From: Bisbaumannia sp015645095
Lineage (GTDB): Bacteria; Pseudomonadota; Gammaproteobacteria; Pseudomonadales; Halomonadaceae
Assembly (NCBI GenBank): GCA_036871055.1
Contig: CP141893.1
Location: forward strand, 1,860,001 to 1,924,000
Direction: 5' to 3'
DNA: 64,000 bases
Part shown: positions 52,728 through 61,227 of the stretch, piece after piece
Layout: every line of letters begins with the position of its first letter
How positions within the stretch are numbered: position 1 is the first letter of the stretch
Program-made: the position numbers and the translations under genes
The notes under the pieces: generated by a model
What the model was told of the DNA's origin: nothing
Database searches by the model: none
The model's input: the letters and a program-made list of their open reading frames with translations, nothing else

Positions 52728-52773
52728 TTATCTTTGTCGGCCGTGAAAGATAAAACAGATAAACGTCGATAAA
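52728..52773 (+). promoter_or_regulatory. Inverted repeat and phased GATAAA motifs upstream of the APC permease
   Basis: TTATCTTT (52728-52735) and AAAGATAA (52746-52753) form a perfect 8-bp inverted repeat. Three GATAAA copies start at 52749, 52758 and 52768, spaced 9-10 bases, thus on the same face of the helix; a GATAAT follows at 52787. The array ends about 43 bases before the permease start and looks like an operator. Confidence 0.5.
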
Positions 52774-52815
52774 ATATTATTCTTACGATAATTCAAGTCT
52801 AGAGGCAGACAACCC

Positions 52816-54252
52816 ATGACGGATTCCCCTTCCGGAACCCAATTGACCCGCGTGCTGGCGCGCAAGGACGTGCTGGCGCTGGCCTTCGGCGCCATGATCG
52901 GCTGGGGCTGGATCGTGCTGACTGGCAGCTGGATCCAGTCCGCCGGCAGTCTCGGCGCTATCACCGCCTTTATCCTCGGCGGCATCGCCATCGTGCTGGT
53001 GGGCCTGACCTACGCCGAACTCGCCTCCGCCATGCCCCAGGTGGGGGGCGAGCATGTCTACAGCTACCGGGCGCTGGGTCACTTCGCGTCTTTCTTCTGC
53101 ACCTGGGCCATCGCCCTGGGGTACGTCAGCGTGGTGGCCTTCGAGGCGGTGGCGCTGCCCACGGTGGTGGAGCACCTCTTCCCCAACTATGCGGTGGGGC
53201 ACCTCTGGACCATCGCCGGCTGGGAGGTCAAGGCCACCTGGGTGGCGGTGGGCGTCGCCGGTTCGGTGGCGATGATGGCGATCAACTACGTGGGCATCCG
53301 CACCGCGGCCCTGGTGCAGAAGGTCGTGACCCTGTTGATCCTGGTGGTGGGCATCATGTTTATCACCGGGGCGCTGTTCGAAGGCGAGCGGGCGACCATG
53401 GAGCCGCTGTTCAGTACCTCCGAGGGGGTGATGGGCGGCATCATGGTGGTACTGATCATGGTGCCCTTCATGTTCGTCGGCTTCGATGTGATTCCCCAGG
53501 CCGCCGAGGAGATCAACCTGCCGTTTCGGGAGATCGGTCGGGTGCTGATGATCTCGGTGATCCTGGCGGTGTTCTGGTATGCGCTGATCATCCTGGGCAC
53601 CTCCTTGATGCTGGATAGCGAGGCCCTGGGCGCGAGCTCCCTGGCGGTACCGGATGCGATGCAGGCGGTATTCCAGGCGCCCTGGGCGGGCAACCTGATG
53701 GTGCTGGCGGGGATCGCCGGGATCATCACCAGCTGGAATGCCTTCTATGTGGGAGGCTCCCGGGCCATCTACGCCCTGGCCCACTCGGGTATGCTGCCGG
53801 CCTTCCTGGCCAAGCTGCATCCCAAGCACCGCACCCCCACCAACGCCATCCTGTTGATGGGGCTCCTGTCATGCATCGCCCCCTTCTTCGGGCGGCCGGC
53901 GCTGGTCTGGCTGGTGGTGGCCGGCGGCCTGGGCATCGTCATCGCCTATCTCTTCGTGTCGCTCTCCTTCGTGGTGCTGCGTCTCAAGGAGCCGGAGATG
54001 GTGCGGCCCTTCAAGGTGCGCCAGGGCCTGGCGGTGGGCGTGATCGCCGTGCTGCTCTCCCTGGGCCTGATCGCCCTCTACCTGCCGGGTAGCCCGGCGG
54101 CCTTGGCGCCGGCGGAGTGGGTGATGTTCCTCGGCTGGATGGGCATCGGCCTGGTGCTCTACGCCTGGTCGCGGGTTCGCTATGGCGTCGCCTTCAGCGA
54201 CAAGATGATGTACCGCGAGCTGGCCGGCGCCGACCCCTACCCGGGGCGCTAA
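52816..54252 (+). CDS. APC-family amino acid/polyamine permease
   Basis: The 478-residue transporter has about twelve membrane helices. The start of helix 1 (ALAFGAMIGWGWIVLTG) has the unwound GAMIGWG ion/substrate motif, and the GFDVIPQAAEEINLPFREIGR loop is typical of the family. The substrate (amino acid, amine or polyamine) cannot be read from sequence. It lies beside, and converges with, an XRE-cupin regulator gene of the PuuR type, which would fit a polyamine or amino acid substrate. Confidence 0.88.
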   Translation: MTDSPSGTQLTRVLARKDVLALAFGAMIGWGWIVLTGSWIQSAGSLGAITAFILGGIAIVLVGLTYAELASAMPQVGGEHVYSYRALGHFASFFCTWAIALGYVSVVAFEAVALPTVVEHLFPNYAVGHLWTIAGWEVKATWVAVGVAGSVAMMAINYVGIRTAALVQKVVTLLILVVGIMFITGALFEGERATMEPLFSTSEGVMGGIMVVLIMVPFMFVGFDVIPQAAEEINLPFREIGRVLMISVILAVFWYALIILGTSLMLDSEALGASSLAVPDAMQAVFQAPWAGNLMVLAGIAGIITSWNAFYVGGSRAIYALAHSGMLPAFLAKLHPKHRTPTNAILLMGLLSCIAPFFGRPALVWLVVAGGLGIVIAYLFVSLSFVVLRLKEPEMVRPFKVRQGLAVGVIAVLLSLGLIALYLPGSPAALAPAEWVMFLGWMGIGLVLYAWSRVRYGVAFSDKMMYRELAGADPYPGR

Positions 54253-54273
54253 GCAACACAACTGACGCCATGC

Positions 54274-54300
54274 AAAAGGCCCCGTCATGGGGCCTTTTTT
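54274..54300. terminator. Rho-independent terminator between the permease and regulator genes
   Basis: The 10-bp stem AAAAGGCCCC / GGGGCCTTTT with a five-base loop extends into six T residues on the plus strand and has an A-run on the other side, so it can serve both converging genes. Confidence 0.88.
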
Positions 54301-54330
54301 GTTGCTCTCGGGGGCGTTGGGACTAGTCTG

Positions 54331-54963
54331 TCAGACCACATCGCCGCGGGTACAGACCGAGAGCACCACGGCGTCCTCGTCGCTGACCGAGATCAGGGCA
54401 TGGCCCATGTCGCTGTCGAAGTAGATGCTGTCGCCGCGTTCCAGGCGCAGCGGCTCGTAGAACTCGGTGTAGAGCAGGATCTCGCCGTCGAGGACGATCA
54501 GGAACTCCTCGCCGTCGTGGCGTACCCACTCATGGAACTCCTCGAAGTGGCGAGCCCGCACGATGGTCTTGAAGGGGATCATGCGCTTCTGGGCCAGTTG
54601 CCAGGAGAGCAGTTCGTGCTCGTAGGTGGGGGTCGGGTGGAGCTGGCCTTCGCCGACTCGGGTCAGGTCGCGCCGGCCCAGGGTGCGCTGCTGGGTCTTG
54701 GGGGGGCTGAGCAGCTGGGGCAGGTCGATACCGAGGCCGGTGATCAGCTTCTGCACCGCGCTGAAGGTGGGCGAGATCTGGTCGTTCTCGATCTTCGACA
54801 GGGTCGAGCGGGCCAGGCCGGTACGCTGGCTGACATCGTCCAGGGTCCAGTGATTGGCGAGGCGGATCTCCTTGAGCCGCTCGCCGAGCCGCAACGGCTC
54901 GACGAAGGCCTTGCGTCCGGAGGCGATACGCAGGGCGGCGGCCTGATCGGTGGTGGCGGTCAT
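54331..54963 (-). CDS. XRE-family regulator with C-terminal cupin domain
   Basis: The 210-residue protein has an N-terminal helix-turn-helix (LGERLKEIRLANHWTLDDVSQRTGLARSTLSKIENDQISP, about residues 27-66) and a C-terminal cupin (about 135-205, with RHDGEEFLIVLDGEI and LERGDSIYFDSDMGH). This design is that of PuuR and related regulators of amine and amino acid catabolism. It probably binds the operator-like sites nearby and controls the adjacent permease; that is inference. Confidence 0.88.
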   Translation of the reverse strand: MTATTDQAAALRIASGRKAFVEPLRLGERLKEIRLANHWTLDDVSQRTGLARSTLSKIENDQISPTFSAVQKLITGLGIDLPQLLSPPKTQQRTLGRRDLTRVGEGQLHPTPTYEHELLSWQLAQKRMIPFKTIVRARHFEEFHEWVRHDGEEFLIVLDGEILLYTEFYEPLRLERGDSIYFDSDMGHALISVSDEDAVVLSVCTRGDVV

Positions 54964-54977
54964 CGGGATTCACTATC

Positions 54978-54991
54978 GGAAAAAACTTTCC
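54978..54991. promoter_or_regulatory. Candidate autoregulatory operator
   Basis: GGAAA / TTTCC form a perfect inverted repeat with a four-base centre, 15 bases upstream of the XRE-cupin start. The site would cover its ribosome binding or promoter region. Confidence 0.35.
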
Positions 54992-55072
54992 TCAAGCCTA
55001 CCATAGATCCCCGACGGCCGTGGGGCAGGGCCTGTCTCTCGACGACGCCAGGATAGGCCAGGCCGACGCCCT

Positions 55073-56008
55073 TCAGTCTTCGAAGGGCAAGCCCAGCAGC
55101 GCCCGCACATGGGCCTCGGCGCAGCGGCCCAGGGCGTCCAGGTCGTAGCCGCCTTCGAGCACCGATACCAGGCGGTTGTCGGCGAAGCGTGCGGCGATCT
55201 CCAGGGCGAAGCGAGTCACCCAGTCGTAGTCGGCCTCGGTGAGACAGAGCTCCGCCAGGGGATCGTCCCGGTGGCCATCGAAGCCCGCCGAGACCAGCAC
55301 CAGTTCCGGCCGGAAGGCCTCAAGGGCCGGTCGCCAGTCGCGCTCGATGGCCGCCCGGAAGATCGCCCCGTCGCTGCCGGCCGGCAGCGGGGTGTTGATC
55401 ACATTGGCATGCTCCGCCTTGAGGTAGCGCCAGGGGTAGAGGGGATACTGGTAGCTGGAGCAGACCAGCACCTCCGGGTCGTCCTTGAAGATGTCCACGG
55501 TGCCATTGCCCTGGTGGACGTCGAAATCGAGGATGGCGATGCGCTTGGCGCCATAGCGGACCCGGGCGTGCGCGGCGCCCACCGCTACGTTGTTGAAGAA
55601 ACAGAAGCCCATCGCCTCGCTGGCCTCGGCGTGGTGCCCGGGAGGGCGCACCGCACAGAAGACGTTGTCGGCCTGCTGGCGATAGACCTGGTCGATGCCG
55701 CGGATCACCGCCCCGGCGGCGACCCGGGCCGCCTCCAGGCTGGCGGGGTTCATCAGGGTATCGCCGTCCAGGGAGATCAGGCCATGCTCGGGTACGCACT
55801 TGATCAACGACTGGAGGTGGCGCCGCGGGTGCACCCGCTCGAGCTGTTCGTCGCTGGCCGGCCTGGCCTCGGACTGCATGGTCTGCTGAAGCAGGCCGGC
55901 CAGCGACAGGCGGGCACGGATCGCCTCGAGGCGCAGCGGGCTCTCGGGATGCTCCGGCCCCATATGGTGGTCGAGGCAGCGGGGGTGGGTGATATAGGCG
56001 GTGATCAT
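55073..56008 (-). CDS. Histone deacetylase-family protein (class II type)
   Basis: The 311-residue zinc hydrolase has the HDAC pattern: GPEHPESPLRLEAI, the catalytic histidines H125/H126 in RPPGHHAE, metal ligands D161-x-D163-x-H165 region in LDFDVHQGNGT, and a third acid in SAGFDGHRDDP. Bacterial members deacetylate acetyl-lysine or acetylated amines. It is transcribed divergently from a protein acetyltransferase gene, suggesting that the pair sets lysine acetylation levels. ATG 56008 gives the conserved MITAYITHPRCLDH start. Confidence 0.9.
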   Translation of the reverse strand: MITAYITHPRCLDHHMGPEHPESPLRLEAIRARLSLAGLLQQTMQSEARPASDEQLERVHPRRHLQSLIKCVPEHGLISLDGDTLMNPASLEAARVAAGAVIRGIDQVYRQQADNVFCAVRPPGHHAEASEAMGFCFFNNVAVGAAHARVRYGAKRIAILDFDVHQGNGTVDIFKDDPEVLVCSSYQYPLYPWRYLKAEHANVINTPLPAGSDGAIFRAAIERDWRPALEAFRPELVLVSAGFDGHRDDPLAELCLTEADYDWVTRFALEIAARFADNRLVSVLEGGYDLDALGRCAEAHVRALLGLPFED

Positions 56009-56112
56009 GGCAGGCTCCAGGCACGACGCCACGACCTTAAACGCTTGTCACCCTTGCATGACAGTGCCAATAAGTCGTACACAGGGAGCGGACAGACGCG
56101 GGGGAGTCGCAG

Positions 56113-58860
56113 GTGAGCACACGTTTTCTCAGACATTTCTTCGAGCCGCGTAGCCTGGCGGTGATCGGGGCCTCGGAAAAGCCCCACTCCATGGGCGGCC
56201 TGGTGATTCGCAATCTGCAGGAGGGGGGCTTTCCCGGTCCGATCTGGGCGGTCAATCGCAAGGGCTACGAGAGCGTCCACGGCCTGCCCTGCGTGGCGCG
56301 GATCGAGGAACTGCCGGAGGTGCCGGACCTCGCGGTGATCTGTACCCCGGTGGCGACCCTGCCCAAGCTGATTCGCCGCCTGGGGAGTTTCGGCGTCAAG
56401 GCGGCCCTGGTGCTCTCGGGGGGCTCGCACCTGGATGATGCTGCCGACGGCGAGGGCTCGATCCGCGCCCGGATGCTGGCCGCGGCACGGCCCTCGGGGA
56501 TTCGCATCCTGGGGCCGGAGTGCATGGGCATCGTGGTACCGGGGCGCCGCCTCAATGCCACCTATGCCGGTCAGCCGGTGAAGGCGGGCAAGGTCGCTTA
56601 CCTGGGGCAGTCCGGCATGCTGGGCAATGCCATGATCGACTGGGCGGCGGGGCGCGGTATCGGCTTCTCGCACCTGGTGACCCTGGGCGACAGCGTCGAC
56701 GTGCTGCTCCCCGACCTGATCGACTACATCAACCAGTACGCTCCCGCCCAGGCGTTGTTGCTGCACCTGGAGCGGATTCATGACGCCCAGCACTTCATGA
56801 CGGCGCTGCGCGAGGCGTCACGGCACCGCCTGGTGCTGGCCATCAAGAGCGGCCGCACTCCCGCCTCGGATCTCTCCAATCTGCCGCCCACCCCGGGGGT
56901 GGCCAATCGCGACGTCATCTTCGATGCCGCCCTGGCCCGGGCCGGGGTGGTGCGGGTCAACGATTCCGATGAGCTCTTCGATGCCCTGGAGACCCTGTCG
57001 CGGATGAAACCGTTACGCGGCGATCGCCTGGCCATCGTCGCCAATGGCCTGGGCCCGGCGATGCTGGCCATCGACAAGCTGGTCAGTGCCGGCGGGCGCC
57101 TGGCGGAGTTCACCGAGGAGACCCGGGAGGCCTTGCGCGAGGCGGACTTCGACATGACCCTGCCGGGCAGGAATCCGGTGGACCTGGGCAGCGATGCCAC
57201 CCCGGAGCGGCTGGTGGAGGCCCTGGAACGGGTCGCCGCCGATGCCAACGTGGATGCGGTGCTGGTGGTCCATGCCCCGACCCGGCTGGCGCCGGCCAGG
57301 GCCACCGCCGAGGCGATCATCGCCAACCGCAAGCGCTTCCGGCGCAATCTCCTGACCAGCTGGATGGGCCTGGAGGAGGCCATGGCGGCCCGCCACGAGT
57401 GTCACCTGGCGGGGCTGCCCACCTATATGTCGCCGGAGAAGGCGATCAAGGCCTTTATGCATATGGTGGACTACCAGCGGGTCCAGGCGCTGCTCCAGGA
57501 GACGCCGCCAAGCCTGCCCTTTACCACGTCCGCGGAGAGCCGAGACCACTGCCGAGCCCTGATCGAGAGGGCCTGGGCGGCGGGGCGCCGGCGCCTGGCG
57601 CATAGCGAGACCGCCCAGGTGCTCGCCGCCTATGGTATCGAGGCGCCGCCGTCCCGTTATCCCGGGACGCCGGAGGAGGGCGAGGCGGCGGCCGCCGAAC
57701 TGGAGGGCCCCCTGGCCCTGAAGGTGGTGCACGAGCACAACTGCACGCCCTTTCGCTATCGGCGTCACCCCCACAAGCTCTCCGCCGGGCTGCTGCAGGA
57801 CCTGGAGAGCCCCGCCCAGGTGGCCGAGGGCATGCGTCGACTGGCCGACAAGGTGGCGGAGAAGTTTCCCGACAGCCCCGTTCAGGAGTTCTGCCTGCAG
57901 CCCATGCAGCGCGGCAAGCACTCGATGCAGCTGTGCGCCGGCATCACCCGGGACCCGGTGTTCGGGCCGGTCATCCTGTTCGGTATTGGTGGCTACAAGG
58001 TCAATGTACTGGCGGATCGCCAGGTGGCCCTGCCACCGCTCAATATCACCCTGGCGGATGACCTGATCCAGCGCACCCATGCTGCCAAGCTGATTCGTGA
58101 GCACTCCCGGGACCCGGAACGGGACCTGGAGCGGCTGCGCCGGCTGCTGGTGCAGCTCTCCCAGCTCGCCTCCGAGCAGCCGCGGCTGCAGGGCCTGGAG
58201 ATCAATCCCCTGGTGCTCAATCGCGACGGCATGGTGGCGGTGGACTTCGCCATGGACCTGGGGACGCCGGCGCGGCATGCCATCATGCCCTACCCGGAGG
58301 AGCTCAGGGAGTGGCTGACCCTGGCCAACGGCATGCAGATCGAAGTGCGGCCGATTCGCGCCGAGGATGCTCCCCTGATCACGAGGTTCCATACCCGGCT
58401 CTCCGAGGAGAGCATTCGCTTTCGGTACTTCCACAACAAGGCGTCGCTCACCAAGCGCGACCTCTCCCTGCTGGCGCATATCAACTACGACCGGCAGATG
58501 GCCTTTATCGCCGAACGTCACGGCGAGGAGGGCGAGCGGGAGATGCTGGGCGTGGTCCGAGTATGGAACGACCCGGACAACATTCGCACCGAGTTCTCCA
58601 TCATCATCCGCGATGACCTCCAGGGCCAGGGCCTGGGCAGTCTGCTGATGAACAAGATGATCCGCTACTGCAAGGGGGTGGGGACCCTGGAGATGGTCGG
58701 CCAGATCATGGTGGACAATCACCCCATGCGGGCCTTGATGAAGCACCTGGGCTTCCGGCTGCGCTACAACATGGAGGAGCAGGTGGTGGATGCTACCCTG
58801 CGGCTCAACGAACCGAGCAGCGAATGGCAGCGCCACCGCCTCGATAGCCAGCCGGACTGA
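56113..58860 (+). CDS. pat: Protein lysine acetyltransferase Pat/PatZ (ACS-like domains fused to GNAT)
   Basis: The 915-residue protein has a CoA-binding domain (about residues 8-135, starting FFEPRSLAVIGASEKP), a succinyl-CoA-ligase-like domain (150-440), an ATP-grasp domain (480-715) and a C-terminal GNAT domain (735-890, with DDLQGQGLGSLLMNKMI as the acetyl-CoA loop). This is the Pat/PatZ/YfiQ layout that acetylates acyl-CoA synthetases such as Acs and PrpE. The catalytic histidine of true NDP-forming synthetases is not evident. The start is GTG 56113. The last 13 codons are repeated downstream. Confidence 0.9.
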   Translation: MSTRFLRHFFEPRSLAVIGASEKPHSMGGLVIRNLQEGGFPGPIWAVNRKGYESVHGLPCVARIEELPEVPDLAVICTPVATLPKLIRRLGSFGVKAALVLSGGSHLDDAADGEGSIRARMLAAARPSGIRILGPECMGIVVPGRRLNATYAGQPVKAGKVAYLGQSGMLGNAMIDWAAGRGIGFSHLVTLGDSVDVLLPDLIDYINQYAPAQALLLHLERIHDAQHFMTALREASRHRLVLAIKSGRTPASDLSNLPPTPGVANRDVIFDAALARAGVVRVNDSDELFDALETLSRMKPLRGDRLAIVANGLGPAMLAIDKLVSAGGRLAEFTEETREALREADFDMTLPGRNPVDLGSDATPERLVEALERVAADANVDAVLVVHAPTRLAPARATAEAIIANRKRFRRNLLTSWMGLEEAMAARHECHLAGLPTYMSPEKAIKAFMHMVDYQRVQALLQETPPSLPFTTSAESRDHCRALIERAWAAGRRRLAHSETAQVLAAYGIEAPPSRYPGTPEEGEAAAAELEGPLALKVVHEHNCTPFRYRRHPHKLSAGLLQDLESPAQVAEGMRRLADKVAEKFPDSPVQEFCLQPMQRGKHSMQLCAGITRDPVFGPVILFGIGGYKVNVLADRQVALPPLNITLADDLIQRTHAAKLIREHSRDPERDLERLRRLLVQLSQLASEQPRLQGLEINPLVLNRDGMVAVDFAMDLGTPARHAIMPYPEELREWLTLANGMQIEVRPIRAEDAPLITRFHTRLSEESIRFRYFHNKASLTKRDLSLLAHINYDRQMAFIAERHGEEGEREMLGVVRVWNDPDNIRTEFSIIIRDDLQGQGLGSLLMNKMIRYCKGVGTLEMVGQIMVDNHPMRALMKHLGFRLRYNMEEQVVDATLRLNEPSSEWQRHRLDSQPD

Positions 58861-58936
58861 CGCCACGCCCGCCATGACGAGCCGCCTTATGACAGACGAA
58901 TGGCAACGCCATCGCCTCGATAGCCAGCCGGACTAA
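58821..58936 (+). repeat. Duplicated 3' end of the acetyltransferase gene
   Basis: Bases 58821-58860 (the gene end, encoding EWQRHRLDSQPD and stop) recur at 58897-58936 with three differences, all silent or in the stop codon (TGA versus TAA). The copies are offset by 76 bases. The second copy has no function that I can see. Confidence 0.88.
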
Positions 58937-58998
58937 GCGCTGGAAGACCAAATGTCGACGGCCACCGCCGGGTGGCCGCCGCGGGGATCACGGGCCCT

Positions 58999-59640
58999 TC
59001 AGGGCGCCAGGCGTACCTTGTTCCACTGACCGTCGCGCTGGCTATAGCGCACGCGGTCGTGGAGGCGGCTGGGTTGCCCCTGCCAGAATTCGATCATCTC
59101 CGGGATCACCCGGTAGCCGCCCCAGTTGGCCGGGCGCATCACCGGCTGGCCATCGTAGGCCTGCTCGAAGCGGTTCTGGCGCTCTTCCAGCCAGTCGCGA
59201 TCGGGAATCTCCACGCTCTGGGTGGCGATCCAGGCGCCCAGCTGACTGCCTCGCGGGCGGCTGGCGAAGTATTGATCGGACTCCTCCGGGCTCACCTGGC
59301 TCACCGGCCCCTCGATACGCACCTGGCGATCCAGCTTGGGCCACCAGAAGACCAGGGCCGCATGGGGCACATTGGCCAGTTCGCTGCCCTTGTGGCTGTG
59401 ATAGTTGGTGTAGAAGCACAGTCCCTTGTCGTCGATGCCCTTGAGCAGCACGATGCGGGCGTGGGGCAGCCCCTGGCTGTCCACCGTGGCCAGGGTCATG
59501 GCGTTGCCGTCCTCCCCCTCGGTCTCGAGTGCCAGGGCCAGCCACTCCTCGAACAGCGTCATCGGCGCGTCGGGGGTCGAGTCGGTATCCAGGCGCCCCC
59601 CTTCGTAGTCGCGGCGGATATCGGCGATATTACGTGTCAT
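58999..59640 (-). CDS. pdxH: Pyridoxamine/pyridoxine 5'-phosphate oxidase
   Basis: The 213-residue FMN enzyme makes pyridoxal 5'-phosphate. Family motifs are present: ADIRRDYEGGRL at the start, ARIVLLKGIDDKGLCFYTNY, the FWWPKLDRQVRIEG FMN site and, at the C-terminus, SRLHDRVRYSQ with the RxH substrate residues. Length agrees with E. coli PdxH. Confidence 0.95.
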   Translation of the reverse strand: MTRNIADIRRDYEGGRLDTDSTPDAPMTLFEEWLALALETEGEDGNAMTLATVDSQGLPHARIVLLKGIDDKGLCFYTNYHSHKGSELANVPHAALVFWWPKLDRQVRIEGPVSQVSPEESDQYFASRPRGSQLGAWIATQSVEIPDRDWLEERQNRFEQAYDGQPVMRPANWGGYRVIPEMIEFWQGQPSRLHDRVRYSQRDGQWNKVRLAP

Positions 59641-59962
59641 GGCGGTCTCCTTGAAGTGAGTTATCGGCGTGCCGGTTATCGAGTCGGGCGCTGAACGATT
59701 ACCGTCTGTCAGCGTTGCGTATCAAGCCTCGGCCCGACAGCCACCGATCAGGGGGTCGCTTTTCATTTTACGGGCTCAAGCCTGGTGGAACCATGACCTT
59801 GGTGCGGGTCATGGCACGATAATGCATTGGCGCTACCCGCCAGGCGAGCCGGTTCGCCATGAGACGACTGGGAGCCGGCGAGGCAGCATATTATTATTAC
59901 CTTATCAAAAATCGGACCCGCGGCGCTCTGAGTGTTGGCGTCGGGTCAGTCATGGAGGCGTG
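59641..59962. other. 322-base divergent intergenic region, pdxH / cytochrome b561
   Basis: No credible ORF is present; the open frame running through it is an extension of the b561 frame without start signal. A perfect 8-bp inverted repeat CCATGACC / GGTCATGG lies at 59791-59814 with an eight-base centre, and an AT-rich stretch (about 59888-59912) probably belongs to the b561 promoter. GGCGA / TCGCC forms a small hairpin near 59842-59857. Confidence 0.6.
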
Positions 59963-60634
59963 ATGGGCGCGATACGGGTATGGGATATCCCCACGAGGGC
60001 ATTTCACTGGTGTCTGGTATTGGCCGTGGCATTGGCGTTCTATACGGTCAAGACGCCAGGGTGGCCGCTGTTCTTTCCCGTCGAGTGGCATGCGCGGGCG
60101 GGTTATGTGGTGCTGGGCTTGCTGCTGTTTCGCGGCCTCTGGGGAGTCTGGGGGGGACACTATGCGCGTTTTTCCCAGTTTCTCTACGGGCCCAGGCGGC
60201 TGTTGTGCTACGCCAGGGCCTTGCTCAAGGGGCGGCAGCCCAGCTATGCGGGACATAACCCCCTGGGGGGGCTCATGGTGCTGGTGATGCTGATGTCACT
60301 GACGCTCCAGGGCCTGACCGGGCTGGTCATGAGTGATGACATCTTCTTCGATGGGCCCTTGCGGGGCACCCTGGGCAGGGACGTGGAGGGGTGGCTCTCG
60401 ACCCTGCATCACCGTAACGGCGAGGTACTGATGTGGCTGGTTGGCCTGCATCTGGTGGCGCTGCTGGTCCATCGGCTCAAGGGGGAGGCCCTCGTCATGG
60501 CCATGGTCACCGGTCGCAAGCGCCTGGCATCGGAGCCGCAAGATGAGGGGGGAGCGGCGATCGGCCGGCCCTGGCTGGCGCTGCTATCGATGACGGCGGC
60601 ACTGCTGTTGGTCATCTGGCTGTGGTGGGGCTGA
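59963..60634 (+). CDS. Cytochrome b561-type membrane cytochrome
   Basis: The 223-residue protein has four core helices plus a C-terminal helix, starting with the typical VWDIPTRAFHWCLVL in which H15 is a probable haem ligand; further histidines are in VEWHARAGYVVLG, LHHRNGEVLMWLVGLHLVALLVH. Such di-haem b cytochromes oxidise quinol and reduce a periplasmic partner; the converging cytochrome c' gene may encode it. ATG 59963 has GGAGG about five bases upstream. Confidence 0.88.
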   Translation: MGAIRVWDIPTRAFHWCLVLAVALAFYTVKTPGWPLFFPVEWHARAGYVVLGLLLFRGLWGVWGGHYARFSQFLYGPRRLLCYARALLKGRQPSYAGHNPLGGLMVLVMLMSLTLQGLTGLVMSDDIFFDGPLRGTLGRDVEGWLSTLHHRNGEVLMWLVGLHLVALLVHRLKGEALVMAMVTGRKRLASEPQDEGGAAIGRPWLALLSMTAALLLVIWLWWG

Positions 60635-60665
60635 CCCCCGCCCGAGAGGCGAGGGCCAGGGCCTG

Positions 60666-61130
60666 TCAGTCGGCCCGGTAGGCATCGTGGCAGCTGCGGC
60701 AAGTGTTGGCGGTAGCCGCCACCTGGCGGCGCAGGGCATTGAAGTCGTCCTGCTGGGCGACTTCCGCCAGGCGCTGGCTCTCATCGATCAGCGCCTGCTG
60801 TCGTGAGGCGAAGTCGTCCCAGTCATCGCCGATGGCCGCCAGGGCGTCGGTATCGAGGCCATGGCCGTCGCCTCGCAGGGAGCCCTCCAGGAAGCCTTCC
60901 CAGGGCATGGGAGCGAGGGCCGCGACCCGCTCGGCGCGCAGCAGTGCCGCCTCGGCATCGTAGTCGATGCGGCCCTGCGCCATGGCCCCCAAGGGGCCGA
61001 AATTGCCCGCCAGGGTCTTGAGGGCGGCCTGGCGATAGTCGATGGCGCGCTCGATGTCGTCGGCCAGGGCCGGCTGAGCCAGTAGGCTCAGGCCACACAG
61101 CGAGAGCATTCCCAGGGTCATCTTGTGCAT
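60666..61130 (-). CDS. Cytochrome c' (class II c-type cytochrome)
   Basis: The 154-residue periplasmic protein has a signal peptide (LGMLSLCGLSLLAQPALA), a four-helix-bundle body and the haem-binding CRSCH at residues 144-148 close to the C-terminus, the hallmark of class II cytochromes c. Cytochromes c' bind nitric oxide or act as electron carriers. ATG 61130 has AGGAGAGG upstream. It converges on the b561 gene, a pairing seen in several proteobacteria. Confidence 0.9.
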   Translation of the reverse strand: MHKMTLGMLSLCGLSLLAQPALADDIERAIDYRQAALKTLAGNFGPLGAMAQGRIDYDAEAALLRAERVAALAPMPWEGFLEGSLRGDGHGLDTDALAAIGDDWDDFASRQQALIDESQRLAEVAQQDDFNALRRQVAATANTCRSCHDAYRAD

Positions 61131-61227
61131 GTCGTTACCTCTCCTTGTCACGATCGACCCCGGCGAGGCCGGGGAGGCATAAGCTTATCACGATAACATC
61201 GGGCGTCCTCGCCACCCTGGCGGGCCA

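Noticed and set aside
58888..58936. A 15-codon ORF (MTDEWQRHRLDSQPD) after pat
   Set aside because: It is only the duplicated end of pat with an accidental upstream ATG. No ribosome site of note and no reason to think it is expressed.
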